From Hirschia baltica ATCC 49814 (GTDB taxonomy: Bacteria > Pseudomonadota > Alphaproteobacteria > Caulobacterales > Hyphomonadaceae): DNA of 64,000 nucleotides. Location of the stretch: NCBI RefSeq assembly GCF_000023785.1, contig NC_012982.1, positions 1,984,001 to 2,048,000 on the forward strand, written 5' to 3'. Each line of letters opens with the position of its first letter. Positions within the stretch are counted from its first letter, which is position 1. Of this stretch, positions 56,393 through 64,000 are shown in pieces. Under the pieces are notes generated by a model. That model was not told the DNA's origin, ran no database searches, and saw nothing but the letters and a program-made list of their open reading frames with translations. The position numbers and the translations under genes are program-made.

Positions 56393-57592
56393 TTAACGTT
56401 GCGCGACGTAAAATTCCTGATCTGCGAAAAAGATATCTATAGCTTCTGCAATACCCTTTATAAGTTTTTTTCGTTCGCGTGGAGAAGTTAAAATCGCTTC
56501 ATCTGCTGCATTCGTCATAAAGCCCATCTCAAATAGGACTGCTGGAACGTCTGGTGCTAACAGCACAAAAAAACCGGCCTTTCGGTGCGTGTTGCGTAAA
56601 GTAGGCCATCTATTTTTGGTGATTGAAGGGATTAATAACTCTGCAAACTCTGCTGACCGGCTTTTTGTTTCCCGTTTGACCAGATCAACCAGTATCGCCG
56701 TCACCTCTTCTGAGCGCTCTTCATCTTTTTCAATCTCTAACATCCAATTGTTAGAATTTTTTAATCTGTCAGAACGTTTCTCACCGGAAGCAGACAAAGT
56801 GTAAACTGAAGCACCACGCGTTTCTGGTTTTTTCCCAGCATCTGCGTGCAGAGAAACAAACAAATCGACATTATAAGAGCGAGCTATTTTAACGCGATCT
56901 TCCAGCTCAATAAAAACGTCTGTGTCTCGTGTCATAGCAACATCAAAACGTTTGGTCGCTAGTAACATTTGTCTAAGGTCTAGCGCCGCAGCTAACGCGA
57001 CATCCTTTTCCCTAGTATTGTGTACACCAATAGCACCGGGGTCTTTGCCTCCATGACCCGCATCTATGAATACAAGTGGTTTTCTTGTTTTGTAGTTTTT
57101 AGCCAGACTTTTATGACTTTTCGAACCATCATCATTAGCTTTGGCTTCAAATTCCACATCTGAAATTTTCTTCAGATCAAGGACAATCCGGTGACTTTTT
57201 TCATCACCTTTAGGTTTAATTCGAAAAGCATTTACGATGTCAGCAGGCTGATCTAAATCTAATACAAGCCGAGATGTAGACGGTGAATTGTGGCCATATC
57301 GGTATTGCATAACCAGACCTCCACCATCTCCTTTGCCAGCCTCACTTGTTAGGCCATTTATACTCCATCGCAGACGCGGCATATCCAAAACAATGCGCTT
57401 TGAGCCATTTGAGAGGGTGAAATATTCATAATTTAGAGGCTCATTTGCATCAATAACGACACGCGTCGCAGCCCCGTTTTCGCCGAATCGCACTTCGGTG
57501 ATTCTTGCTATTTTATTTGAATCTGCAGATGCAACGCTGCCTAGAATGCCATAAACCAAGCATCCAACAACAAAAATTACGTGTCGCAACAA
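56393..57592 (-). CDS. amiC: N-acetylmuramoyl-L-alanine amidase (AMIN + Amidase_3)
   Basis: A periplasmic cell-division amidase, 399 aa, that cleaves the lactyl-Ala bond to separate daughter-cell septa. A signal peptide (to about SVASA, residue 23) precedes an AMIN domain (residues ~28-135, for localisation) and the zinc Amidase_3 domain (~170-390) with IDAGHGGKDPGAIG (first Zn His), the second metal-binding Glu in HNTREKDVALAA, and DLFVSLHADAG (another Zn His). The C-terminal VLFEMGFMTNAADEAIL has the catalytic Glu. It sits 109 nt upstream of mrcA on the same strand and diverges from rne. Confidence 0.94.
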   Translation of the reverse strand: MLRHVIFVVGCLVYGILGSVASADSNKIARITEVRFGENGAATRVVIDANEPLNYEYFTLSNGSKRIVLDMPRLRWSINGLTSEAGKGDGGGLVMQYRYGHNSPSTSRLVLDLDQPADIVNAFRIKPKGDEKSHRIVLDLKKISDVEFEAKANDDGSKSHKSLAKNYKTRKPLVFIDAGHGGKDPGAIGVHNTREKDVALAAALDLRQMLLATKRFDVAMTRDTDVFIELEDRVKIARSYNVDLFVSLHADAGKKPETRGASVYTLSASGEKRSDRLKNSNNWMLEIEKDEERSEEVTAILVDLVKRETKSRSAEFAELLIPSITKNRWPTLRNTHRKAGFFVLLAPDVPAVLFEMGFMTNAADEAILTSPRERKKLIKGIAEAIDIFFADQEFYVAQR

Positions 57593-58012
57593 AACTGCAT
57601 TCCTCCGCCAAGATCAGCCTAAAATAGTAGCTTTATCTATACGAACAATGAATTAAGGCAGATTAAACACCAATTAGCGGCAAAGTTTATCTTTCTTTTT
57701 TCTAAAAGATTGTGCAAGTTAGTAACCTGTTGCGTTTATGCAGCACTAATGAAGCAAGTCCATATTAGCGAAAAAACGCTAGACTGCTCCATTTTAGATA
57801 TTCGAGTTTCAAACGTGCGAAGCTGGCAGATCCAAATAGCAAGGAAGCCAGCCGCCGGATAAGGAAAAAGATGGGCAAGACCCTATCACAATCTGAAATC
57901 TGCTTTGCGCGCTCTGGAAAGCGTCAAATGACGCATACCCTATTCAGACATAGCGGGATGCTGGTCGCCAACAATTGCGCCGCCCCGCCTAATAACAATG
58001 AGGCTAACCTAC
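57593..58012 (+). promoter_or_regulatory. long leader/promoter region of rne
   Basis: About 420 nt between the divergent amiC and rne starts. It contains an inverted repeat GCTGGC (57822-57827) / GCCAGC (57847-57852) and, 18 nt later, an ATG at 57871 preceded by AAGGA that opens a 77-codon frame ending inside rne in another frame. Long structured leaders control rne in other bacteria through cleavage by RNase E itself. No other gene is seen. Confidence 0.5.
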
Positions 58013-60727
58013 ATGAGCAAGCTCATGTTGATCGACGCTGCTCACCCAGAGGAAACTCGGGTGACGGTCGTCGCCGACGGACAAATCGAAGACTTCGACT
58101 TTGAGGCACGTGATAAACGACAACTAAGAGGGAACATATATCTTGCAAAAGTAACCCGCGTGGAGCCATCGCTCCAAGCAGCTTTTGTTGAGTATGGTGG
58201 TAACCGTCACGGGTTTCTTGCTTTTTCTGAGATCCACCCAGATTATTATCAGATCCCTAAAGAGGATCGTGAAGCCCTTCTTGCTGAAACAATGGCGTCA
58301 TCTCGTCATGATGATGACGATGATGTTGATGAAGAAGATACCGTTGAACACAATCACGATTCAGAGGACTCTTCGGAAGAAAATTCTGAGACAGAAAATC
58401 TGTCATCTGAAGGCGATGATACGCTTATAGATGAAGACACTGACTCAAGTTCTGATGATGACAATGCAAAACAACGCGCGCCTAAGCCGCGTCATCAAAA
58501 GCCATCTCGTCGCTATAAAATCCAAGAGGTTATCAAGCGCCGCCAGGTCTTGCTCATTCAAGTGGTTAAAGAAGAGCGCGGCAATAAAGGTGCGGCTGTC
58601 ACAACATATCTATCCCTTGCGGGACGTTATGGTGTTCTCATGCCGAACACGGCGCGTGGCGGTGGTATCAGCCGTAAAATCGCAAACGCCGCAGATCGCA
58701 AACGCCTCAAAAAAATCATGGGCGAATTCTCTGTGCCAGAAGGCATGGGTCTGATTATCAGAACTGCCGGTGCCAAGCGCACGAAATCTGAAATCAGCAG
58801 AGACTATGATTACCTTATAAGATTATGGTCAACCATTCGAGATCAAACGCTAGACTCGATGGCCCCCTGCCTTATCCATGAGGAAGGCGATCTTGTTCTA
58901 AGAGCTATTCGTGACCTTTATGATCGCGACATCGACAACATAATCGTCGAAGGCAAAGAAGCATACGTTCAGGCGAAAAACGTCATCAGCATGCTAATGC
59001 CGGATCACGCCGAAAAGGTGATAGAACACAATCACAAAGCGCCGCTATTTATATCTCAAGCGGTTGAAGCTCAGCTTGATAATATTTTCTCACCAGTCGT
59101 CCAGCTACCTTCTGGTGGATATCTGGTGATTAATCAGACAGAAGCGCTTGTCGCAGTTGATGTAAACTCGGGTAAAGCAACACGCGAACGCAATATCGAA
59201 GCAACCGCAGTCAAGACAAACCTTGAAGCCGCAGCTGAAGTATGTCGCCAAATGCGCCTTCGTGATTTAGCAGGCCTCGTTGTTATCGACTTTATCGATA
59301 TGGAAGAGTCCAAAAACAATCGCGCTGTTGAAAAGAAAATGAAGGATTGTCTTTCTATTGACCGCGCACGCGTTCAAACAGGACGTATCAGTCAATTTGG
59401 ATTATTCGAAATCTCGCGCCAACGTCGTCGTGCAGGAGTCCTCGAATTATCATCTGAGCCTTGTAAAGCATGTCAAGGAACAGGACGTAACCGCTCCATT
59501 GAATCAGCTGCATTGCAATTACTTCGTGCTATCGAAGAACGCGGCGCTGATGGACGCGTGGATAGCGTTGCAGCAAAAGCACCTTCTGAAGTTGCTCTCT
59601 ACATCCTAAACCATAAACGCGATTCCATAACATCAATGGAAGCAAGTACAGGCGCAGACATTCTCATCAGTGCTGATGATGAAATGATGCCTGGTGATTT
59701 TGCAATTGAAGCAACAGGTGATGGCAATATCATTGCCTACAAGCCAATTGTTCCAATTGATGCAACGCCAAAGAAACGTCGTCGTCGTCGCCCAGAAGAA
59801 GACGAAGAAGCAGTTGATAATTCTGAACAAAACGACACCTCAGACGAGGAAGACGATGATGAATTAGATGAAAACTCACGCCGTCGCAGACGTGGTCGCC
59901 GTGGCGGCCGTCGTCGCCGTGGAAACGAGACTGGTTCAGAAGTTTCTGCTGACGGTATGGAAGTCATAGATGGAGATAGTGAAGAAGAAAGCGAAGACAC
60001 AAATAATTCTTCCAACGCTTCAAAATCACGTCGCCCTCGCCGTCGTCGCCCCCGTCGTCGCACACCAGATGTTGCAATGGATGGAGGAGAAATGTTGGAT
60101 GCTGTTGCATCTGCGCCCTTTCTCGCAATCGTCTCCCCAGAAGAAGAAGAGGATGAGGCGGAACAAGAAGTCACAGCAGAATCACAGTCCAACTCTGAAG
60201 ACAACAACAGTGAAAACGGGCGTTCCAGAAATGGAAAACGTCGTAGACGACGTCGCAAAAACGGCAACACTGACACAAATGAAAGCAACACTTCAGAAGA
60301 AAGCCAAGCAATTGCTTCGGACGTTTCTAAAGAAGAAACCGTAGAGGCTTCAACTAAAGAAGAAGCTAAACCAGCGGAAACTGAAGTGCCAGCTCCTACT
60401 ATGTCAGAGCCAACAACAGACGTGTCTCATGAAGCAAATGACGCTTCGACTCCTCTAACCAAAGAAGAGCCGGCAAAGAGCGAATCAGATTCTGAGACTT
60501 CAAAATCAGATGAGTCCTCTTCTGAACCTAAAAATTTAGAAGAAGCTCCCGTTGAGCCAGTTGCTGAAGTAAAAATAGACGCACCTGCAAAAGCAGAGAC
60601 GGCAGAAACAGAACCTGCACCAGCGGAAGAAACGGCTTCTCTCCACTCCTTGCACGCGAACACCTCTACAATCGCGGAAGAGAAAGCGCCTAAAAAACGC
60701 AAAATTGGTTGGTGGAACAGAAAATAG
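58013..60727 (+). CDS. rne: ribonuclease E
   Basis: The endonuclease core of the RNA degradosome, about 904 aa. The N-terminal S1 domain (RGNIYLAKVTRVEPSLQAAFVEYGG) is interrupted by a ~75-residue acidic insertion (near residues 95-170), as in alphaproteobacteria. Catalytic Asp residues lie in ALVAVDVNSGKATRE and GLVVIDFIDME, and the Zn-link Cys pair is in EPCKACQGTG. The C-terminal ~300 residues alternate Arg-rich tracts (RRRRRRP) with acidic stretches, ending in KRKIGWWNRK. That GWW is the PNPase-binding signature described for Caulobacter RNase E. ATG 58013 with GAGG upstream is preferred to 57998. Confidence 0.95.
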   Translation: MSKLMLIDAAHPEETRVTVVADGQIEDFDFEARDKRQLRGNIYLAKVTRVEPSLQAAFVEYGGNRHGFLAFSEIHPDYYQIPKEDREALLAETMASSRHDDDDDVDEEDTVEHNHDSEDSSEENSETENLSSEGDDTLIDEDTDSSSDDDNAKQRAPKPRHQKPSRRYKIQEVIKRRQVLLIQVVKEERGNKGAAVTTYLSLAGRYGVLMPNTARGGGISRKIANAADRKRLKKIMGEFSVPEGMGLIIRTAGAKRTKSEISRDYDYLIRLWSTIRDQTLDSMAPCLIHEEGDLVLRAIRDLYDRDIDNIIVEGKEAYVQAKNVISMLMPDHAEKVIEHNHKAPLFISQAVEAQLDNIFSPVVQLPSGGYLVINQTEALVAVDVNSGKATRERNIEATAVKTNLEAAAEVCRQMRLRDLAGLVVIDFIDMEESKNNRAVEKKMKDCLSIDRARVQTGRISQFGLFEISRQRRRAGVLELSSEPCKACQGTGRNRSIESAALQLLRAIEERGADGRVDSVAAKAPSEVALYILNHKRDSITSMEASTGADILISADDEMMPGDFAIEATGDGNIIAYKPIVPIDATPKKRRRRRPEEDEEAVDNSEQNDTSDEEDDDELDENSRRRRRGRRGGRRRRGNETGSEVSADGMEVIDGDSEEESEDTNNSSNASKSRRPRRRRPRRRTPDVAMDGGEMLDAVASAPFLAIVSPEEEEDEAEQEVTAESQSNSEDNNSENGRSRNGKRRRRRRKNGNTDTNESNTSEESQAIASDVSKEETVEASTKEEAKPAETEVPAPTMSEPTTDVSHEANDASTPLTKEEPAKSESDSETSKSDESSSEPKNLEEAPVEPVAEVKIDAPAKAETAETEPAPAEETASLHSLHANTSTIAEEKAPKKRKIGWWNRK

Positions 60728-60753
60728 GCGCTCGATTGCCTTAAGTTAGACAT

Positions 60754-60807
60754 ACACCCTTGAGATTAGTTGATAATTATTGATCAGTCTCAGGGGTGTT
60801 TCTTTTT
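60754..60807 (+). terminator. intrinsic terminator after rne
   Basis: ACACCC-TTGAGA pairs with TCTCAG-GGGTGT, with an additional inner stem, followed by TTTCTTTTT. It starts 26 nt past the rne stop. Confidence 0.85.
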
Positions 60808-60881
60808 GTATTCGTAATTTAAGATACAAAAAACACAGGGATATAGTTGTATACCGTGGGGTTATGAAGGAGACCGTCTAA

Positions 60882-62270
60882 ATGGGCGTGTTTAAACGTT
60901 TGCCACATGTCGTGGCTCTGGCCGCGGCATTGCTTTTCGTCCCACTTCTTTCTGCAAATGCACAAAGTTTGGTGCGTGATGCTGAAATCGAAACGACACT
61001 AAAAAAATATGGAAAGCCGCTATTTGAAGCTGGCGGTCTTAATCCTGATGAAGTGAATATATACATCGTCAATGACAATAGCTTGAATGCTTTTGTAAGT
61101 GGCGGACAAAATATGTTCTTTCATACAGGGCTTCTTATTAAAGCAGAGACACCCCAAGAAATTCTCGGCGTCATGGCGCACGAAGCTGGCCACATTATTG
61201 GCGGTCACAATATTACCCGTACACAAGCCATGGGATCAGCACAGGGCTCTTCATGGATCGCACTAGGTCTTGGTGTTCTAGCTGTTGCAGCAGGCGCACC
61301 AGATGCAGGTATCGCTTTGATGGCATCTTCCCAACAGGCAGCAGCCCTGACTTTCTTTAAATACACTCGAATTGAAGAAAGCTCTGCCGACCAAACTGGG
61401 TTAAGGTTATTAGAGCAAACAGGCATCCCAGCTGATGGTCTGGTCTCCTTCATGGAGAAAATTCGCGTGTCTGAAGTTATGTCGACAATGCGCCAAGACC
61501 CCTATTATCGCACACACCCAGAAACTGGGCCGCGTATTGGTGCATTACGTCATCGCGCAGAAACAATCACAGCCAAATCCGCTCCACTTTCACCCGATTA
61601 CCAGCGTGAACTGGATATGATGCAAGCTAAGTTGATTGGTTTCTTGCAGCCACGTTCAACTTACATCAAATATCCATTGACTGATTTATCTACACCGGCG
61701 CGTTATGCCAGAGCCATTGCCGCCCACCGTAATCATGATGAAACAGCTGCTTTAAAAGAAATAGCTGCACTTGTAGAAATCGAGCCAGACAACCCATATT
61801 TTGAAGAACTATTTGGACAGATTTTGTTTGAGAACGGCAAGTTTGAAGATTCAATTCCTCACCACAGAAAAGCTTTAGAACTTTCAACAAAACACTCTCT
61901 ATTATATGTAAACCTTGCCCAGTCTTTAATTTCTTTAAAGACGAAAGAAGCAAACGAAGAAGCAGAAACCCTGCTTCACCAAGCTCTCATACTAGAACCA
62001 GATAATGGTTATGCTTGGCAACAAATGTCATTCGCACTTGGTGCATTGGGTCGCAATGCCGAAGCAGAACTCGCGACGGCTGAATCAGCCTATGCGATAG
62101 GTGACTATGTCCGTGCGAATGTATTTGCTAGTCGTGCCAAAGAAGACTTAGCTGAAAGCACACCAAAATGGCGTCGAGCTGATGACATCTCGGCCATCAC
62201 TCAGGTTCAAATGCGATCAGGTAGACAGGGCAACCGTTTCAGTCAGCAGCTCACAGTAACTGCTCACTAA
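60882..62270 (+). CDS. M48 family metalloprotease with C-terminal TPRs (BepA-like)
   Basis: A periplasmic zinc protease of 462 aa. A signal peptide (to about SANA, residue 26) precedes the M48 catalytic domain, where the HExxH is His100-Glu101-Ala-Gly-His104 in GVMAHEAGHIIGGHN and the third ligand Glu follows in RIEESSADQTGLRLL. The C-terminal half (about 275-450) has TPR-like helices (AAHRNHDETAALKEIAAL, HHRKALELSTKHSLLYVNLA). This architecture matches BepA/YfgC, which assists or degrades outer-membrane proteins such as LptD. A strong GAAGGAG precedes the ATG. Confidence 0.92.
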   Translation: MGVFKRLPHVVALAAALLFVPLLSANAQSLVRDAEIETTLKKYGKPLFEAGGLNPDEVNIYIVNDNSLNAFVSGGQNMFFHTGLLIKAETPQEILGVMAHEAGHIIGGHNITRTQAMGSAQGSSWIALGLGVLAVAAGAPDAGIALMASSQQAAALTFFKYTRIEESSADQTGLRLLEQTGIPADGLVSFMEKIRVSEVMSTMRQDPYYRTHPETGPRIGALRHRAETITAKSAPLSPDYQRELDMMQAKLIGFLQPRSTYIKYPLTDLSTPARYARAIAAHRNHDETAALKEIAALVEIEPDNPYFEELFGQILFENGKFEDSIPHHRKALELSTKHSLLYVNLAQSLISLKTKEANEEAETLLHQALILEPDNGYAWQQMSFALGALGRNAEAELATAESAYAIGDYVRANVFASRAKEDLAESTPKWRRADDISAITQVQMRSGRQGNRFSQQLTVTAH

Positions 62271-62358
62271 GTTGTGATTATCTGCTAATATATTCGCAAG
62301 TGTTTACACACTATGTATGAACCAACAGCACAAATTTTGCCTAAAGGACTGATAACGA

Positions 62359-63102
62359 ATGAACATGGGTTCCACAATAAAAACGACACTCGCGAGTGCC
62401 GCGCTCATATTTGCGGCATCTTGCTCACAAGCGGTATCGGAACCCGCGGGCAAAGTTTCAACAACCGATAAAGCGGCAATTGAAAAAATCGTTCATGAAT
62501 ATTTGGTCGCCAATCCTGAAGTCCTCGTTGAAGCCTTTCAAGCCTTAGAAGCGAAACAAGAGCTAGCAGAAGCAGAACAAAAAAAGCAATTCCTGCCCGC
62601 TTTCCTTGCACTGGAAAACGCGCCGATCCTTGGTGATAAAGACGCGCCAATCACCATTGTGGAATTTTTTGATTACAATTGCGGATTCTGTAAAAAATCA
62701 ACGGATTGGGTGATGACGCAAGTCGCTTCCAAAGATGTAAAAGTAATATTCATGGAATTGCCCGTTCTAGATTCTAGAACTAAAACCTCAGCACTCGCCG
62801 CAAGAGCATCTGTAGCTGCCAGCATGCAAGACAAGTATAAAGAACTACACATTGCTATGATGAAAGCAAACGGCCTAACAAAAGGCAGGATACTTTCAAT
62901 TGCTGAAAAAGAAGGGCTAGACGTTCAGCAGCTCTCTAAAGACATGGAAAGCGCTACTGTATACCGCCTTTTAGAAGATACGATGAAACTAGCCGAACAA
63001 GCAGATATACTAGCAACGCCGAGCTTTTACGTGAATGGGAAATTTGTATCAGGTGCCAACTTCCCTATGTTGGACAAATACATTTCCGAAGCCCGTGGCT
63101 AA
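62359..63102 (+). CDS. DsbA-family thiol-disulfide oxidoreductase (lipoprotein)
   Basis: A 247-residue thioredoxin-fold protein. The N-terminus ends in a lipobox-like FAASC (Cys at about 22), so it is probably tethered in the periplasm. A helical region (residues 35-80, Glu/Ala-rich) precedes the thioredoxin domain with the active site Cys108-Gly-Phe-Cys111 in YNCGFCKKS and the cis-Pro loop in ILATPSFYVNGKFVSG. This matches the DsbA/ScsC-BdbD-like subgroup with an N-terminal helical arm. It follows the M48 protease by 88 nt on the same strand, and both act in envelope protein quality control. Confidence 0.9.
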   Translation: MNMGSTIKTTLASAALIFAASCSQAVSEPAGKVSTTDKAAIEKIVHEYLVANPEVLVEAFQALEAKQELAEAEQKKQFLPAFLALENAPILGDKDAPITIVEFFDYNCGFCKKSTDWVMTQVASKDVKVIFMELPVLDSRTKTSALAARASVAASMQDKYKELHIAMMKANGLTKGRILSIAEKEGLDVQQLSKDMESATVYRLLEDTMKLAEQADILATPSFYVNGKFVSGANFPMLDKYISEARG

Positions 63103-63139
63103 TTATGTAAGCATTGATTTTTAAAGAGAATATCAAAAT

Positions 63140-63175
63140 AAAACGGCGGCACTATCTAAATAGTGCCGCCGTTTT
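63140..63175. terminator. perfect 16-bp bidirectional terminator
   Basis: AAAACGGCGGCACTAT and ATAGTGCCGCCGTTTT form a perfect stem with the 4-nt loop CTAA, giving A/T flanks in both directions. It separates convergent DsbA-like and thiG genes. Confidence 0.93.
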
Positions 63176-63209
63176 AAATTAGATAAAAGCTAATCCTATC
63201 AACGTTTGG

Positions 63210-63998
63210 CTAAATCAAACCAGCCAAAGGCGAAGAAGGATCCGCATACATTTTCTTCTTCATACGCCCCGCCAAATAAGCTTCGCGTCCAGCGATAACA
63301 GCGTGTTTCATAGCTCGCGCCATCCGAATCGGGTCTTTCGCTTCAGCAATTGCCGTATTCATCAACACGCCATCGCAACCAAGCTCCATTGCAATCGCAG
63401 CCTCTGACGCTGTTCCAACGCCGGCATCAACCAGCACAGGCACTTTAGATTGCTCGACGATCAAGCGAATATTTATCGGGTTTTGGATTCCCAAACCAGA
63501 TCCAATCGGCGCGCCTAAAGGCATTATCGCGCAACATCCCACATCCTCAAGGCGGCGTGCATATACAGGATCATCCGTGCAATACACCATGACCTCAAAG
63601 CCTTCTTTTATAAGAACTTCCGCAGCCCGCAGTGTTTCCACCATATCAGGATAAAGTGTTTTCTGGTCAGCAAGCACTTCTAATTTCACTAGCTTCCAGC
63701 CACCCGCTTCACGCGCTAAGCGTAAAGTACGCAGTGCATCTTCAGCTGTAAAACAGCCCGCAGTGTTGGGAAGATATGTAAATTTTTCAGGGCTTAAATG
63801 ATCACTCAAACGCTCCTGTGTAGGGTCCATCACATTTACGCGCCGAATAGCAACCGTTACGATTTCAGCCCCTGCAGCCTCTGCTGCTTTTGCATTTTGT
63901 TCATAGCTAGCATACTTACCCGTCCCGATAATCAAACGGGAATTAAACTCGCGCCCAGCAATTGTTAGAACATCTTTGGGGTTGGTCTCAGCGTGCAT
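63210..63998 (-). CDS. thiG: thiazole synthase ThiG
   Basis: Forms the thiazole phosphate of thiamine from deoxyxylulose-5-phosphate, ThiS-thiocarboxylate and dehydroglycine. The 262-aa TIM-barrel has the standard start [19 protein letters not shown], the catalytic Lys in [12 protein letters not shown], the [12 protein letters not shown] loop and the phosphate-binding [20 protein letters not shown]. The ATG (63998) overlaps a TGA at 64000-63998, so an upstream gene, most likely thiS, ends at the very edge of the window and is translationally coupled. Confidence 0.95.
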   Translation of the reverse strand: MHAETNPKDVLTIAGREFNSRLIIGTGKYASYEQNAKAAEAAGAEIVTVAIRRVNVMDPTQERLSDHLSPEKFTYLPNTAGCFTAEDALRTLRLAREAGGWKLVKLEVLADQKTLYPDMVETLRAAEVLIKEGFEVMVYCTDDPVYARRLEDVGCCAIMPLGAPIGSGLGIQNPINIRLIVEQSKVPVLVDAGVGTASEAAIAMELGCDGVLMNTAIAEAKDPIRMARAMKHAVIAGREAYLAGRMKKKMYADPSSPLAGLI

Positions 63999-64000
63999 CA

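Noticed and set aside
59770-60060. CGT/CGC trinucleotide runs suggesting a DNA repeat element
   Set aside because: They encode the Arg-rich RNA-binding tracts of RNase E in frame; not a separate repeat.
59737-60291. 184-codon minus-strand frame opposite rne
   Set aside because: It mirrors the Arg/Glu-rich repetitive codons of the RNase E tail, giving a Ser/Arg low-complexity product with no start signal.

Overview
The window reads as one contiguous stretch of the chromosome of an alphaproteobacterium, probably a marine, prosthecate-type member of the Hyphomonadaceae/Caulobacterales. This is inferred from an AT-leaning composition (roughly 43-45 % GC by eye), alphaproteobacterial gene neighbourhoods (recJ-glpX-hom-aminotransferase; argC-rpsI-rplM; prfB-mrcA-amiC next to rne), an NDUFS4-type complex I accessory subunit, a DUF2842 protein beside ctaA, a two-domain cold-shock protein, and an RNase E ending in a Gly-Trp-Trp motif. 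I see no insertion sequence, prophage or CRISPR array. Apart from one AT-rich gap, composition looks even.

Layout. 1-5 kb (minus strand): an orphan ParA-type ATPase with an uncharacterised partner cut by the window edge, then gor, rpiA and glmU. 5-11 kb: gph, a small conserved-looking protein, an AT-rich gap, an aldose epimerase, a LacI-family regulator with two near-identical candidate operators, and a DUF885 lipoprotein. 11-14 kb: tRNA-Arg, tRNA-Pro and tRNA-Glu interleaved with an NDUFS4 homologue, a CbiX-like protein, a DUF192 protein and a double cold-shock protein. 14-20 kb: recJ, glpX, hom, an AlaC/LL-DAP-type aminotransferase and a small lipoprotein. 20-22.7 kb: phaC and a stand-alone membrane sensor module that lacks any kinase domain.

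22.8-37.6 kb is the metabolic centrepiece. A plus-strand operon encodes a glycerate kinase, a (glucosyl/mannosyl)-3-phosphoglycerate phosphatase and a glucosyl-3-phosphoglycerate synthase. It converges on a minus-strand series of a GH13_18 phosphorylase, a GH13_23 alpha-glucosidase, GlgX, GlgA, GlgB and GlgP. Together these can make, break down and recycle the compatible solute glucosylglycerate and exchange glucose-1-phosphate with glycogen. No glgC is present, so ADP-glucose supply must be encoded elsewhere.

37.8-50 kb: argC, rpsI-rplM, a divergent lipoprotein, ctaA, DUF2842, an Atm1-type ABC transporter, a LOG-family protein, a secreted excalibur protein, a GPP34 (GOLPH3-like) protein, a DUF1593 nucleoside-hydrolase-like lipoprotein, gltX and a secreted nuclease. 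50-64 kb: prpE, prfB with a classical programmed +1 frameshift, mrcA (PBP1A), amiC, rne with a long leader, an M48 protease with TPRs, a DsbA-like lipoprotein, and thiG at the right edge, whose start overlaps the stop of an upstream gene.
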